The notes under the pieces were generated by a model. It did not search any database and was not told where the DNA came from. It saw nothing but the letters and a program-made list of their open reading frames with translations. 64,000 bases of DNA from Isoetes taiwanensis (lineage: Eukaryota > Streptophyta > Lycopodiopsida > Isoetales > Isoetaceae): positions 17,484,041-17,548,040 of the forward strand of contig JAJEKV010000002.1 of NCBI GenBank assembly GCA_021234155.1, written 5' to 3'. Positions 1 to 12,317 of the stretch are shown one piece after another. Numbering within the stretch: the first letter of the stretch is position 1; every line of letters begins with the position of its first letter. A program made the translations under genes and the position numbers.

Positions 1-35
1 GAAGTAAAAGTCTTAGGAAGGAAGGAAGGAAGGTA

Positions 36-2500
36 TTTTTATCGTCCACGGAGACCAATCGGTCTATGGGACCCAATACAAAGGCGCAGCAAGCGGATTA
101 CTACCCGGATTAAAACACTCGGAAGGGTTTTCGAGGGAAAACCGCGGGCAAAAGAAGTGCTCCAAACAAAATGCAAAAACACACAAATATATATACACTC
201 ATGTACCGACGTAGTGTGTCGGACACGGCAAAACAAAGGGGCAAAGGTGGGCTCGCAGATCCGAAGACCTCGAATGTATGACCCAGAGCACGATCGACGG
301 CGGTGTGTTCATCAACAAATGTAGGGCAAGTCCTACCGCATTTAAGGGAACGTGATCGGCGGATGACCGATCAATGCCGGGCAACTCGAAAGTATGAGAC
401 TCATCCTCAATGGCACCCGCTTGACAAAGACCGAGTGAGTTCGCCCCGGCGGGGCTCCCCCAATCCACCCGCCTCGCCTCGATCGCGGAGATGGTGGGCA
501 CCTGTCGCGAATGGAGGCAATGAGTCTTGGCGCTTTTCGTGGGCGGTGGGAATGCGTGTAGAGCTGCGGGCCCCGGACCAACGCGGGGTTGATGTGCTCC
601 TTGTAATGGTCCGTTTTGACTCGCTTTCTAGATTTGGGGTCCTGTGAGCTTGGTAAGGAAGCAAGCGCCCGTACTCCTCCGCGGCCGCCACGACCGCCTC
701 TTTCCACCGCAGACGATCACAGGTTCTCGCGACGTTCCATCGGCGTAACCACCGATCTCTCTTACCCCTCCAACAGCCCCGAGCGGCTGCCGGGCCCATT
801 GCCACAAAGATAAGCCCGGCAATGAGTCGAAAGCATCACCCATATTAACCACTTTTGAAAATAGACGATGTGTCTATCAAGGGCTACCGGTGAAGTGGCA
901 AGAATCCGGTTTCACCGAATGTAATCGATAGGGGATCAAGGTTTCACCCCAAGTGCCCGTGCCAAAAATGCCTTTCGTGACCGCTCCAAGTCATTCAGTC
1001 GCCAGAGAGACGAGGGCTCCAAACCTCGACCCCGTACATAAGGACGGGCTCGACCTAGCCCCAACCGATGATGACCGATGGCCCCAATCATAGAGCTCGC
1101 TCGGTGATCGTTGTTACGCGATGGCATAAAGCGCTTAGCTAGGCTGTCACCCAGAAGCGGATGGACGCCTCCCAACAGAGCGGAGGAGGGGAACTCCACC
1201 CCTAGGTACTTGTAGGTGGGCGTGACCTCCACAGCCGCCCCCGATATGTGAGCGCCAGGAGGCGTGGGGTGGCGTGGAAGAGGATATGAGAACCACCCTA
1301 GTCTTGGCCGATTCACGCGCATGTCCAGAACCCGCGTATCGTGTTTAGGGCATCCGATGAGATCGCATAGCTTCGGGGGTGGGCCGGAAGGTCAACATCG
1401 CTCGCGATAGATGAGCCGGGCGGATGACCCGTGCAAAAGCCGATGCCATCCCCCCATGCTTAGAAGCCGTGGCTCTAACCGGTCAATGTAGAGGCCAAAA
1501 GTGTTGGGAGAGGGGCAGCCCCGCCGGACCTCGATATTACCGGGTGAATGCTTGGCCCGGCCTACGCATCCCCGCCAAAACAACTCTCATATACTTTGAT
1601 ATGGCATTACGCGCGACGACGGCAGCCCTGGGCTGACGCAGCCTAGCTATTATAGCTTTTCGGGGGATCAGATCAAAAGCCTTCAGCGAAGTCCACAAAG
1701 CAAAGAATACAAGTCCCCGCCGATGGTTTGGCTCTCTTCAATCATTGGCCGCGGTAGTAAAGATATGATCAATCGTTGAGTGGCGGGGTCTAAAGCCTAC
1801 TTGTGTGAGGGCCCGCGACATCGGCGCCTCGCCCCAATGGGTCAATCAAGCTACTCGAGAATGCCGCCCAATAGTTTGGCAAATACCGAATCGACCATGA
1901 TCGTCCGGTGAATTGGTAGGGACAAAGGTGGGTCGCCTGCCTTTGTGAATGGGGACAACCCCCGCTTGTGGTCCATTGTCTGGGAAACCTTCCCGCAATG
2001 CTCGTTGGAAGGGGTAGTGAGGATCGCGAAGACCGTACGCCCCGCCCATTTGAGTAACTTCGGATGCATACCATCGAGGTCACCGCCTTCCCATTAGCCA
2101 CCATTGCGTGCCCTCCACAACATCCTCCTCCGCCGAGAACCAATGGGGGCCCTCCCGCGGGGGTATGCACGCTGGCCCCCGTGGGTCATAGAGTCGCCTG
2201 GTATTGTTCCCACCGCCTCGAAAGTGTGATGTCCCCCTCAGAGGGTGGGGCGGCTCGAAGCACTCTACGCCAAAAGGTTCGAGGATGAGTGTCCAAGCCC
2301 AGCCGAACATCTCCCCCGATGCCCGACAAAGGTGCCGCGCCCTTTGTCTCCTTCCGGATGGGCACCGATCGCGGTGGTGGCCTACAAGCTGGTACTGGAT
2401 CCGTATCGTGACGGAGCCGGGCGCTATGCGTTCTTTACACTCTGATCAAACCAGGTTACGCTGAATGTTGTCGCCCCCGGAAGCGGCGACGCTGGGAGGG
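36..2500 (-). mobile_element. Decayed non-LTR retrotransposon (LINE copy A)
   Basis: Fragments of one LINE polyprotein run right to left in changing frames. Around 2069-1846 there is the RT motif block before the palm (VPIHKG, then YRTIMVDS-like and FAKLLGGILE). Around 1215-1190 there is the post-catalytic motif YKYLGVEF, and near 450-380 the C-terminal Cys/His motif (IEDESHT). The 3' end is at the left: the reverse complement of positions 38-80 reads TTGGTCTCCGTGGAC followed by an A-rich run and a GGAA/TTCC microsatellite. The same 3' end is seen in LINE copies B and C of this window. The segment is GC-rich compared with the DNA to its right. Many stops and frameshifts make it a pseudogene. 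The 5' boundary near 2.5-2.7 kb is only a guess from the drop in GC. The clade (I/Jockey-like) is inferred. Confidence 0.75.
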
Positions 2501-3041
2501 GGTCTCAGCAAAGCACTGCCGGGCATTGATCCCGTGGAATAAGCTCGGGCCAACCCCAGGTTCGTCACGCTTTAGTGTTAGGGTCACTACCCAAAATCTT
2601 GAGTCACTGAGTAACCGCCTTGATCTCTTCAAGCTACTAGAAACCCAAGGCAGTAACTTGGGTGGGCATTTGGCAATCAAGTCAATCTCACGTGACCAAC
2701 TGTCATGGTCGTGCCCTTGTCTAAAATACTATTTTGGAAATAATTAAGTGGGAAAATCTAAAACTAATTATTTTGCCAAGGTGTTTATAGATTTGTTATG
2801 GTACTAGGAAAAGTGTGCAGCATTGTTGGGGCTTTTAATCGGGCATAAGTTCAAAAATGTTAATATAATATCACATATACCTATTACATTGGCAAATGCT
2901 TTTCACAAAATTTTGGTTGGAGGGAAAAAGGTTTAATCAAAAGTAAATTTATAGGAGGGTTTTTTTTTTAGCACACCAGCTCTATCGGGCCTACAGCTTT
3001 TCTTGTAATTCCAGCATATCCACGTTGCACTTCCACCTCAG
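2501..3041. other. Intergenic, no gene seen
   Basis: Composition changes from GC-rich to AT-rich near 2720. I see no coding pattern or repeat that I can name. A poly-T run lies at about 2960-2971. Confidence 0.5.
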
Positions 3042-3825
3042 CTAATACGAATATGGTAGCTGGAGGGTGCGGCTTGGACGTTAGTCTTAGTGGACTAGCA
3101 TGGGTATCTAATTTTGGCAAATTATTGGCAAGACAAGGCAATAAAGGCAATAGAAGCTGAACTTAAGTTACACATATCTCAACCATCAGAGCTCCGATTG
3201 AGGTGATTTTTATTCCACCAGAACCTTCTCGGAGTTTAGCTTTTGAATTAGGGTGGCAAGTTTCATAATTCGTTCGGATAAGAGAGATCTGGCCGAAAGA
3301 GTGATAGGGAGGTCAAAGAAGACTGCTCTATTCTTTCGCTCTTGAATCTGATTCTAAGAAACCATTACTTTTTTCTAGAGCTCCTGATGTTCTTGTTCAA
3401 TAATCTATCACTATCCCTGAGCGTAACTCTTGGTATTCTACATTAAGAGCTGCTAGCTCGAGAGAGGAGCTACTGGTGGAAGCTGATTATCAGGCCTTGC
3501 CATAATTCTGCCAGATCTTAGCATCGATTGACCCAGTTGGACGGTGAACTACTATATATTGGTTATTGTATTTGGACCTAGCTCTGGTTTTAATGAACGA
3601 GATCTTGGCCAATCTGAGTTATTCGTGTAACTCATATCCTGTATTTATTTGACCTATTACTTCAAATAGAGATTTTTTTGTCATTGGTAACAGTTTGATT
3701 GTAGATTATAGATTATGTAGCAATTCTGGATGGATTACGGATTGCAATACCATGAATTGTCTGAAGAAGTCTTGAATAAGGGTTCGGAGATATAAAGGTA
3801 TGGTTCATTGGTGTGATCCACAACA
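3042..3825 (+). repeat. Left LTR
   Basis: Aligns along its length with 4714-5542. It lacks about 60 bases that the right copy holds near 4817-4880. The two copies have diverged clearly, so the insertion is old. Confidence 0.75.
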
Positions 3826-4713
3826 ATTGATATCAAAGCTTGGTTATTCCTGACGTTTGCAAATCATCCGGTTTGTGCTGCAGATTGCAAACTGGAATAG
3901 AGATTCTTATTCTGGCTATTCTTGATATCTGATCTATTCTTACCAATCTGATCCTCTTAAAAGCAATAAGCCTTCTAGAGTAGCCCTTGAAGATATGTAT
4001 GGTGAATTATTTTTGTTGCAGGAAACATATATGAATCTATTAGGTACAGTTCATTTGGAATAAGCAATGGGAACTGAGTCTATCCTACCTTATCAATCCA
4101 TTTCGTTTTGCCAAAATGGATCTCCTTCGAATCAAGCCTAACCAAAACTGGCAAACCATCTCCTTGGCCAGATCTCTGATTCAACACTTTCTATATCTAC
4201 GGTGGATGAATCTATTTCTATCCAAACTAACCCAAAGCCTGAACAATGTAAACTGCATCTTTATGAGTCTCATTGTCTCTAGTTATGGTTGGTGCCATAA
4301 GTATTTGATATTAATTGAAAATTTTAGATGGTGTCTAAAATTTTGAGTAGTGGTTGGTGCTACTAGTTGAGGTTTGGTGCTTCAACAAGAAATTACTAGT
4401 CTTTCTTAAACCTTACCATTCTTAAAACTTAGAAGTCCATTTTTAGTTAATGACCTTGATAATTGTCTTTCAATTCAATCCGTTCAATAACTTACTTCAA
4501 TCCTTAGCAATAAATAGTTGGTTATGGGATTATAACCCTATCCTTTGGACCCTGAAACAGATTGAGTTGGTGCTCATAAACATATAGATTGAGTCAGTGC
4601 TCATGTACAAATGGATGGAATGCGTTGGTGCTCATATGAACACAAATTGAGTAGGTGCTCAACTTGTGGTTGATGGTTATAACTGAGGTCAGCTGCTTCT
4701 TATAAAGGGAGGA

Positions 4714-5542
4714 CTAGATACAAATATAGTAGCTTGCAGGGTGTGGTCTTGGACATTAGTCTTGGTGGACTAGTATGGGTGTCTAAGTTTGACAAATTAT
4801 TGGCAAGGCAAGGCAATAAAGGCAACCTATGGTCTATATTTAATTATGATGCTAAAAAGGTTAAAGTCCCAGGAGAGGTCTATAAATAGAAGTTGAACTT
4901 CAGTTACACCAGAGCTCTGATTGAGGCGATTTTTACTCTGTCAGATCATCTCAGAGTGTAGTTTTTGAATTGGAGTGGCACTTTTCATAATTTGTCGGCA
5001 TAAGGGAGATATGACAGAAAAAGTGATAGGAGGTCAAAGAAGACTGCTCTACTCCTTCGCTCTTCAATCTGATTCTAAGAAACCATTACTTTTTCCTAGA
5101 ACTCCTACTGTTCTTGTTCAATAACCCATTACTATCCCTGAGCCTAACTTTTGGTGTTCTACATTGAGGACTGCTAGCTTGAGGGAGGAGCTACTGGTGG
5201 AAACTGATTATTGGGCCTTGTCATAATTCTGCCAGATCTTAGCGCCGATTGACCTAGTTGGGCGGTGAATGACCATACATTGATTATTGTATCTGGACCT
5301 AGCTCTGGTTTTGGTGAACTAGAGCTTAGTCAATCTAAGTTATTCGTGTAACTCGTATCATGTGTTTATTTGACCTATTATTTCAAATAGAAAGCTTTTT
5401 GTCATTGCTAACAGTTTGATTGAAGATTATGTAGCAATTCTGGATGGATTACAGGTTATGAGGCCATGAATTGTCTGAATAAGTCTTGAATAATGGTTTG
5501 GAGATATAAAAAATGTATGGTTCATTGGTGTGATCTATAACA
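4714..5542 (+). repeat. Right LTR
   Basis: Direct repeat of 3042-3825, ending in the same ...ACA. It follows the purine tract at 4704-4713. Confidence 0.75.
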
Positions 5543-8500
5543 TCAATAAAGTATGAGGTGGCATAATCCCATACCATTGGATCTTCAGTTTTTGAAATCT
5601 AGGGCTAGGAAAATTAGAAAAGGCCCCAGAAAATAGTGATGGAGATGGAAAGAGAAGCCAATTGAAGTATGCAAATAGAAGAGGTCTATTATGAAAGCTT
5701 TTCCTCTGGTCTAATATGAGTTTTTTAGGCATCCTGCATGACCAAAGAATCCCTCTTCATGGATGATGCCTCTCCTTTTTCTTTGTCCATAGTGTTCTCT
5801 GCATTGCTTTAGCAGTCCTGAGGCCTTCGAATGCAACTAGACAATTTCATAGTTCGTCAACCTCAAAAATTCAGGCAGAGTCCTCGATTAGAATTGGGCC
5901 CTACTACGGAGTTCTAAATCACTGCGATCAGCAACGTGACCATCAACAAATGGGCATGGAAACTCAAGAATGCCAGCCTCTGCTATGGCGCAGGCTTCAA
6001 CAAATGGATCCATGCGATTCTTACTCTATCCCCACTCAAGTATTGCTTCTATTCCTTTGTGATATATTCTCAGTCTTAAAATTTTCTTAGGACTTGGATT
6101 TGCCCTTTTCTTTTTAGCATGCATGAATGGCATCTGTATCTTACAAGTCCGAAGTGTTACCTTGGCCACCATTTGGGTAAAGAAGATGATCGCCTACTCT
6201 TTTACATATCCATTACCCAAACTGATGAAATTCACCTCTTACCACCCTATAATTTTTACTTGTTAATTTGTCTTGTTGTTGAGTCTATCTTGGAACCCTT
6301 TATGAGAATTATGGAATAGCAGTAGCAACATATGCAATAAAATGCTTAAGGGGCAACATCTTGGAGGTAGTTGTTTTCTACCACTGAATATTCTTCAATC
6401 TATTATACCACTATATCATTTCTTTTTGCAAATCGTTAAGTGTTTATTTGTTATATGAATTGCCTTTGCTATGCCTTCATTCATAAAATGTGGATGCCAA
6501 GTTGGCCTAGAAAGTAAAATCATGTCATTTCATTCTGCAAATGAAGTCAAATAGTTTCTTTTGCAAATCTTATAGTGTCCAAATCATATAACTCGTTCCC
6601 TTTTTGCTAATCATATATCATTAGGGGGGCTACTGGAATGCCTTCACTATGCCTTTGTTTAGTCTTAAAATAGAAATGCAAAGTTGGCTCAAAATAGGTC
6701 ATTTAAAAGGGATTACAAGGAAATATTAGTATATAGCTATCGGGCTGAAATAGACGTACACTATTTTGAGCAATGTTTAGTTGTTCAAAGCTTGAGGAGC
6801 TCCAACATGCAAATCTGTTCAACATTTATTTTCAGAATCTGTGGAATGTTTAAGTCAACAATTATTTGTCTATCTGTCTGTAAAGTTTAACTCCTTAATA
6901 GCAGAACATAATTTGAACTATATTAATATTAACTCTTTGTTTGCGTGAATCTGGCAGTGTAGAGAGGAAGCAACGTCGTGAGTTTCTTGAAGCTATGTTT
7001 TATGCATGAAGTTGAAGATGCATTGAACATGTATGGTCTTTTCTAATGTTCCTATACATGGTATCTAGTCTTGTATTATGATCTACTAGAACAGTTGAAC
7101 ATTCCTTTGTTTTCAATTGCTAAAGAGTAAGCTCAAATTGAGAGTTCCATTGAGCAAAGTTGTCTATTATTTTGTTCTGAACTGGAACGCTCTAAAGAAA
7201 CTAATATAATATAGAGTAATAAATGGGTCATGACATGTAAAGCCCTTACTGTACAAGCTATAGATAAGTTGCCAACTTCAAGTCTCAAGAATGAATTCCA
7301 AAGCCAATAACTCAAGGTCCAAAATTACAATGTGAATATATACCATATGCACATTCAACTTAATGATCATGTTCAGTTAGGCTAAGTTAAAGCTTCTGGG
7401 CTGCAGACTGTTCTTTCCCCATGCATCAGGCTATGTGATTTGAAGAGATATTTTTTGAGAGAGCAGTTTTTCACAAAAATGTGCCTCTGCAAAGAAATAG
7501 CATGCAGGCTTCAGGATGCTTCATTCTCCACTTTCCATGATGATCATCTTAATAAACTATGGTGTCTCCATGTGCACTATCCATAGATGACAAAACATCT
7601 TGTATCTATGCAGAACTACCAGTAGTAAAGCTGTTGCAAGAATGTTGTTCCATGGACATAAGTGAGATCCATTCATTCTTGATTTGCGACCAACTCGACA
7701 AGTTTTACTCGTCTCCCACACAGTTCGAGGGAATTAACGCTCCTCATCATACAAGTTCCAGGAGAGCATCTGGATTATTTTGCCATCAGAGCTGTTGATA
7801 GAGTCTTGCACATTGTACAGTAAGTCTCGAGGCATGCCATTTTTTAAATTTTTTAGTTGTGACAGAAAATATAGTTTTCTAGTGCTTTATTATCCCTCTG
7901 TTATTTGTTCATCTCAACTTGATCTAAGTTTGTCAAATTATCTTTATGTGCTAGGCAATTAGATCAGCTTGATTTTTCTCTTACTAGATTTGGACGTCTA
8001 GAGTTTTTGGAGGATCCTAACGATGTCTGTCTCAGATACGTTTTTTGGCAAAATCTTGGGTTTTCTTGGGTTTGGTATTCTATTCTATTCATGGCTTTCA
8101 CTTCCATCACCTGCCTGTGCTTTATGCTTTCATGCTAACCGAAGGAGATCGATGCATTCATTTTTTCTCCTCCTTTTTTATTTTGTTTTTGTTAAGAGCG
8201 AGAAGTATGCTCACCGCAGCACTTCAGATGATTAAACGACTAATTCTAACTAGGCTTAGCAGCAATTTTTTAGATGATTAAAGTTTAATTGCAAGCAAAA
8301 GTGTGGATTTGTGCATAAAGGTTTCGCCAGATAATCTTTGGCATTGTGCTTGAGCAGACATCGATTGTTGGAAGCATTGTGCTTAAACAAAAAGTAGTTT
8401 CTGCAGGCCCACTGCATGACATTTCAAGGCGGCCATTTTTTAGAGAAGCAGAGTCGATTTCGAAGACCATTGAAAAAGGCATGTGACTAGATGAATATAA

Positions 8501-9060
8501 CAGGGGAAAAAAAACCAATTATCGGTGGAACAGTGAGAATAAAGTAGAATAGAGGATTGGATACAGTAACAGAGCTGACTTGATGGCAGCAAGCAGGAAA
8601 AGTAGCCAACATTTGTGAATTCTGGATGCGTTGCTGAATTTGAATGCTTCGTGCCATTTTGAAGTCGATCTTTCTTTCTTGATTTTTATTTGTGTGCTTT
8701 GTTGCCAAGGGTTTGAAGATTGCCAAGCTTGTTATTATACTAGATATAGAAATCAGCTATTAGCTGCTACTAAAATTAAGCAAACAAACCTTGCCATCTT
8801 CTTGCAAGCCAAATGATTCAGCGTTTTCTCCATCTTTGTAAAATGCAAGCCGTGGCGAACTTTGACTAACTTTGCCTAGCCCAATTTTTCTCCTTCAAGT
8901 AAAACTCGTAGCCCTACTGAATTCAACAAATTTAACTTGAATGTTTGAATGAAATGATCTACATAATGGTATTAAAGCATTAGAATGAAGTCACATTAGA
9001 ATAAATTAATTAATAAATTCTTGCACTGCGACTCGCATGAAACCAACAAAGCGCCCGTAG
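5543..9060. other. AT-rich intergenic DNA, no supported gene
   Basis: Only short open frames occur. The stretches near 5870-6070 and 7560-7800 have somewhat gene-like composition and could be old exons, but I recognise no family and no splice structure that can be supported. Confidence 0.5.
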
Positions 9061-9622
9061 GCTTGTCATTCATCACAGCAGCAGTATACAATGTGTGGAA
9101 AACTAGGGAGAGAGAGGGATAGCCGACCATAGGAACAATATCGGACTACCCCCTAAAAAGAAATGTGCCAAGGCAAAATAAAAGGGTAATGGCGACAACT
9201 TCTCATCGGGATAAAAAACCCTGCCCTTCGGGTTTTCGAGGAAAACCCTAATGAGAAATGGTCGCCAACAACCTTGAATGTGTTGCCTGGAGAACGGAGA
9301 GAAACGAGTTGATGGCGAACGCAAATAGAGCACGACCCCAGCAAAACGAGTTGATGGCGAACGCAAAATAGAGCACGACCCCAGCAAACGGCAAAAGCCT
9401 CCCCCGCATGTATCCATGGAGAACCAAAGGAGAGGGGTGACGGCGAACAGAAATAGAGCAAGACCCCAGCAGACGGCAGAAAACGGCGGAATCCTGCAAG
9501 CAATACCAACAAAACTCCCAAAAAGAACACCCGTAAATGGTCGAGAAAATAAATAGCACAAGCCGCACCCAAGAAAGTCCAAAATGAAAACAGAGGAAAA
9601 AAAGAACATAACGTAAAAGATA

Positions 9623-9846
9623 GCATCACCGGTGCCGGTGGAGAACCATTATGTAAAAATATGCATCACCCTCGAGGTGGAAATAAACAAAGATAAAGCA
9701 TCACCCGTGGGTGGAGAACCATTATGTAAAATATGCCACACCCTCGAGGTGGAAATAAAACAAGATCACAAAGAGGTGGAGAACAACAAAGCAGGAGGGC
9801 GATGGAACGTAAATATAAGAATAGCAACACTCACTGTGTGGAGAAC
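9623..9846 (+). repeat. Short hairpin repeats GCATCACC...GGTGGA
   Basis: Several units share the outline GCATCACC, a short variable middle, then GGTGGA(G)AA, with copies starting at about 9623, 9663, 9698, 9735 and 9823. The middle changes but stays self-complementary: CACCGG/CCGGTG in the first, CACC/GGTG around CTCGA in the second, CACCC/GGGTG in the third. Two more copies lie at 11,476-11,495 and 11,501-11,521. The first four form a dimer with a period of about 72-75 bases. Confidence 0.7.
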
Positions 9847-10475
9847 AACAAAGAGGCATGAACAACAAAAAATACAAATGAAAAGACGATGCGCCCAACC
9901 GCGGAATGTGGCGGAAGGAGGGAAGCTACGAGAGGATAAGAAGAGCCGCCGTGAGAAGACGCCGATAACCGAGCCAAAACAGAAATGGCCTAATATAGCT
10001 GCTCGTTCCTTAGAATGGCGATCCGATGGCTCCGGATCGATGGGATTCTCGGGAAGGGACTCGAGAGACACAAAACCCGCCGACTACCAAAGGACTTCCT
10101 CAACTATAAGCCTAGTCGCCGCTTAAAACCTCCATTTTAAATCGATAGCAAGAAGACACCCCGCCACCACCCCGAAAGCAACCGGACAGACGCAGAGAAA
10201 AAGAGAGGAACGAAAAAGAGGGCCACCCGACGGAGGAGAAGCAGGAGATGAAAGGAACCGGTAGAAATTAGGGCGCTGAAGGATAGTGGCGTGGCATGCG
10301 AATGAAGGCAAGCAAAGGGGGGAAGAAAGGAAACCAAGATCCAAGAGTCCGTTCAAGCTGGAGAAGAAAACTACACATTGACGATTTAAAACCAGCAGCC
10401 ATGAGCGAAAGCCGTGGGGAGAAAACGGTTTGAAGAAGAAGAGCCTAAGAACCGGGCTACGGACGATATCAGCTC

Positions 10476-10670
10476 AATGACCTGAAAAAGGAAAGGATAT
10501 TAGAGAAAAAACAATGAAAAGAAAAGCACGCCGCCCCGATGACGAATCTAAGGAAGTGCCCCGACTGGACGGCAGCAGCGCAATGACCTGAAAAAAGGAA
10601 GCACATTAGAGAAAAAAAACAACGAAAAGGAAGGGACACCGCTACGATGACGAATCGAAGGAAGCGCCCT
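10476..10670 (+). repeat. Tandem duplication, about 103-base unit
   Basis: Both units start CAATGACCTGAAAAA and contain GATGACGAATC followed by AAGGAAG. They differ by many substitutions. No coding function is visible. Confidence 0.7.
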
Positions 10671-10756
10671 GGCATGCCAACGAGAACGGCAACAAGGCGA
10701 GGACAAAAACAAACCACGTTAATACGTACAATGCATATATGATATGGATGCAAAAC

Positions 10757-10842
10757 ACGGACTGATGTCCGTAGATAGTTGTCTTATTTGAATACAGATT
10801 ACGGACCAAAGCTCGTGAATGTGGCTACGGACTGAAGTCCGT
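10757..10842 (+). repeat. Three ACGGAC...GTCCGT hairpins
   Basis: ACGGACTGATGTCCGT lies at 10,757-10,772 and ACGGACTGAAGTCCGT at 10,827-10,842. A weaker relative lies at 10,801-10,816. The last two are followed by GAATGTGGCTA. Stems are 6-7 bp with loops of 2-4 nt. Confidence 0.6.
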
Positions 10843-11062
10843 GAATGTGGCTATGAGTCCTTCCGAACCTGTGGCCAAGAACTAATAACAAGTAACTGAG
10901 AGAAAAAGACAAGGAGGAAAAATCTTACGTATAGGAATGTAAAAATGCATAGACATAAAGAAGACAAAGTGCAACCCGACATATGTTGTCAACAAGAAGT
11001 CTAAAGCGAAGAAGGTTCATAAGGATGTAAAAAGGGGGAACAAGATGAGGAGAATGAAAATG

Positions 11063-12155
11063 CTAAGGTCTGGCGCAGGGTAGCATAGGAGAAATGTGTG
11101 GTGCTGTCAGAAGACAAATACCCTATGCATAAATCCATGAAAAAAGGCCCCAATAGGAAAACATACTGCGGCAAACGAGGGACGAGATTGATAAAGAGAA
11201 TGTAGACATACTAACGTAACTGCATAAACTAGAAGCCCAGCCGCCGCGACCGCCAGTGTCGAAGCGAACCGCACGGCTAACGAAAGCGAGGATGAGACGA
11301 AGAGGAGCACCAACGACCGAGCGCGAGAAGAACGGGAACAAAGGCCCCCAGGAGCGGTTAAAAAGAACAAAAACGCATAATGGTGAAGCGGCAAGTCAGA
11401 AGACGACAAGCACTCAAAATGACGTGAGCGATTAGAAATGATAAAAAATCAACAATTCATGGAAAAAGAGAGGATAGCATCACCCAGGGGTTGGAAAAAA
11501 GCATCACCCAGCGGGTGGAAGAAAAAACATGATAAACAAAAATTGGCATGCAAAAATAGCTAAATAGCAAATATGATGTATAATGGTAGCACAATGTATA
11601 ATGTATATTTTAAGCCCAAGCATAAATACGAGAAAAGAGGAATGCAAGCCAATGAACCAATCCATGAGAAAACAAGCACAGACAAGAGCCCAACGGCCAG
11701 AGAAAGTGTAAAACACGATCGCCTTAATAACAACCTGAACAATGCTAGAAGCCCCCAAAACCACATCAGATTATATGCCGACAGAAAACAGAATACAAAA
11801 AAATGATCGAGCGAGCAGAGCAAAACAATGGACGAAGCTCCCCATAACGGATATACAATAGGAAAATACTGACGGGGAAGACGAAACCGACGAGGTGAAT
11901 AGGGTTCAAAGGAGAAATATAGTGCAAAAAGAGCTCATAAATGCAAAAAGATGACAAAGTGCAAAAAACCATGGCAAAAAGAAGAATCGGAATGAGTATA
12001 AGGAAGTGCCAAATGCAATATGCGGCATAAAGAGCACAGATACAAATGACGTGTAATACTAAGGTCTGGTTCAGGGTAGCATAGGAGAAATGTGTGGTGA
12101 AGCAGAAGACAAACGAGGGACGAGTTTGAGGAAGAGAATGTAGACATACCAGCAC
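11063..12155 (+). repeat. Dispersed direct duplication (11,063-11,215 and 12,058-12,155)
   Basis: Both copies read CTAAGGTCTGG, then AGGGTAGCATAGGAGAAATG, and end in GAGAATGTAGACATAC. The left copy holds about 60 extra bases in the middle. Confidence 0.65.
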
Positions 12156-12317
12156 CGCGCAAAAGAATGGTCGAGAAGGAAACAGAAACTAAAGTTAATT
12201 CGGAGCACAAGGAAACGAAAAAAGGAGGCGTAACTTAAAAAACGATAAGCCCAAGGAAACAACGCATAGGCCACAGAAATAAAGTAAAAATGCGACCAGA
12301 ACATAAACAAGTAGATC

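Larger units (their letters stand above)
3042..5542 (+). mobile_element. Small non-autonomous LTR retrotransposon
   Basis: Two long direct repeats (about 3042-3825 and 4714-5542) flank an internal segment of only about 890 bases. Just after the left repeat, which ends in CA, positions 3828-3839 read TGATATCAAAGC, close to the tRNA-iMet primer-binding site TGGTATCAGAGC. Just before the right repeat is a purine-rich tract (AAAGGGAGGA, about 4704-4713), as expected for a polypurine tract. The inside has no open frame and contains several phrases such as TTGGTGCTCA (about 4570-4660). It is best read as a deletion derivative (LARD/TRIM type). The repeats do not begin with a clear TG and no target-site duplication is evident, so the outer ends are approximate. 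Confidence 0.75.
9061..12317. repeat. Hairpin-rich non-coding repeat region
   Basis: This purine-rich segment has sharply different composition from both neighbours. It is built from short imperfect duplications: a 50-odd-base doublet at about 9298-9400 (key phrase GAGTTGATGGCGAACGC); the CACC/GGTG hairpin repeats at 9623-9846 and 11,476-11,521; a 103-base doublet at 10,476-10,670; ACGGAC/GTCCGT hairpins at 10,757-10,842; and a larger doublet at 11,063-11,215 and 12,058-12,155. The long minus-strand frames here are rich in Phe, Ser and Leu and follow from the purine bias, so I do not call them genes. It may be the untranslated part of an unknown element. Confidence 0.55.

Noticed and set aside
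831-855. GCATCACCCAT near 830 as another copy of the CACC hairpin repeat.
   Set aside because: There is no matching GGTGG arm; a chance match inside LINE copy A.
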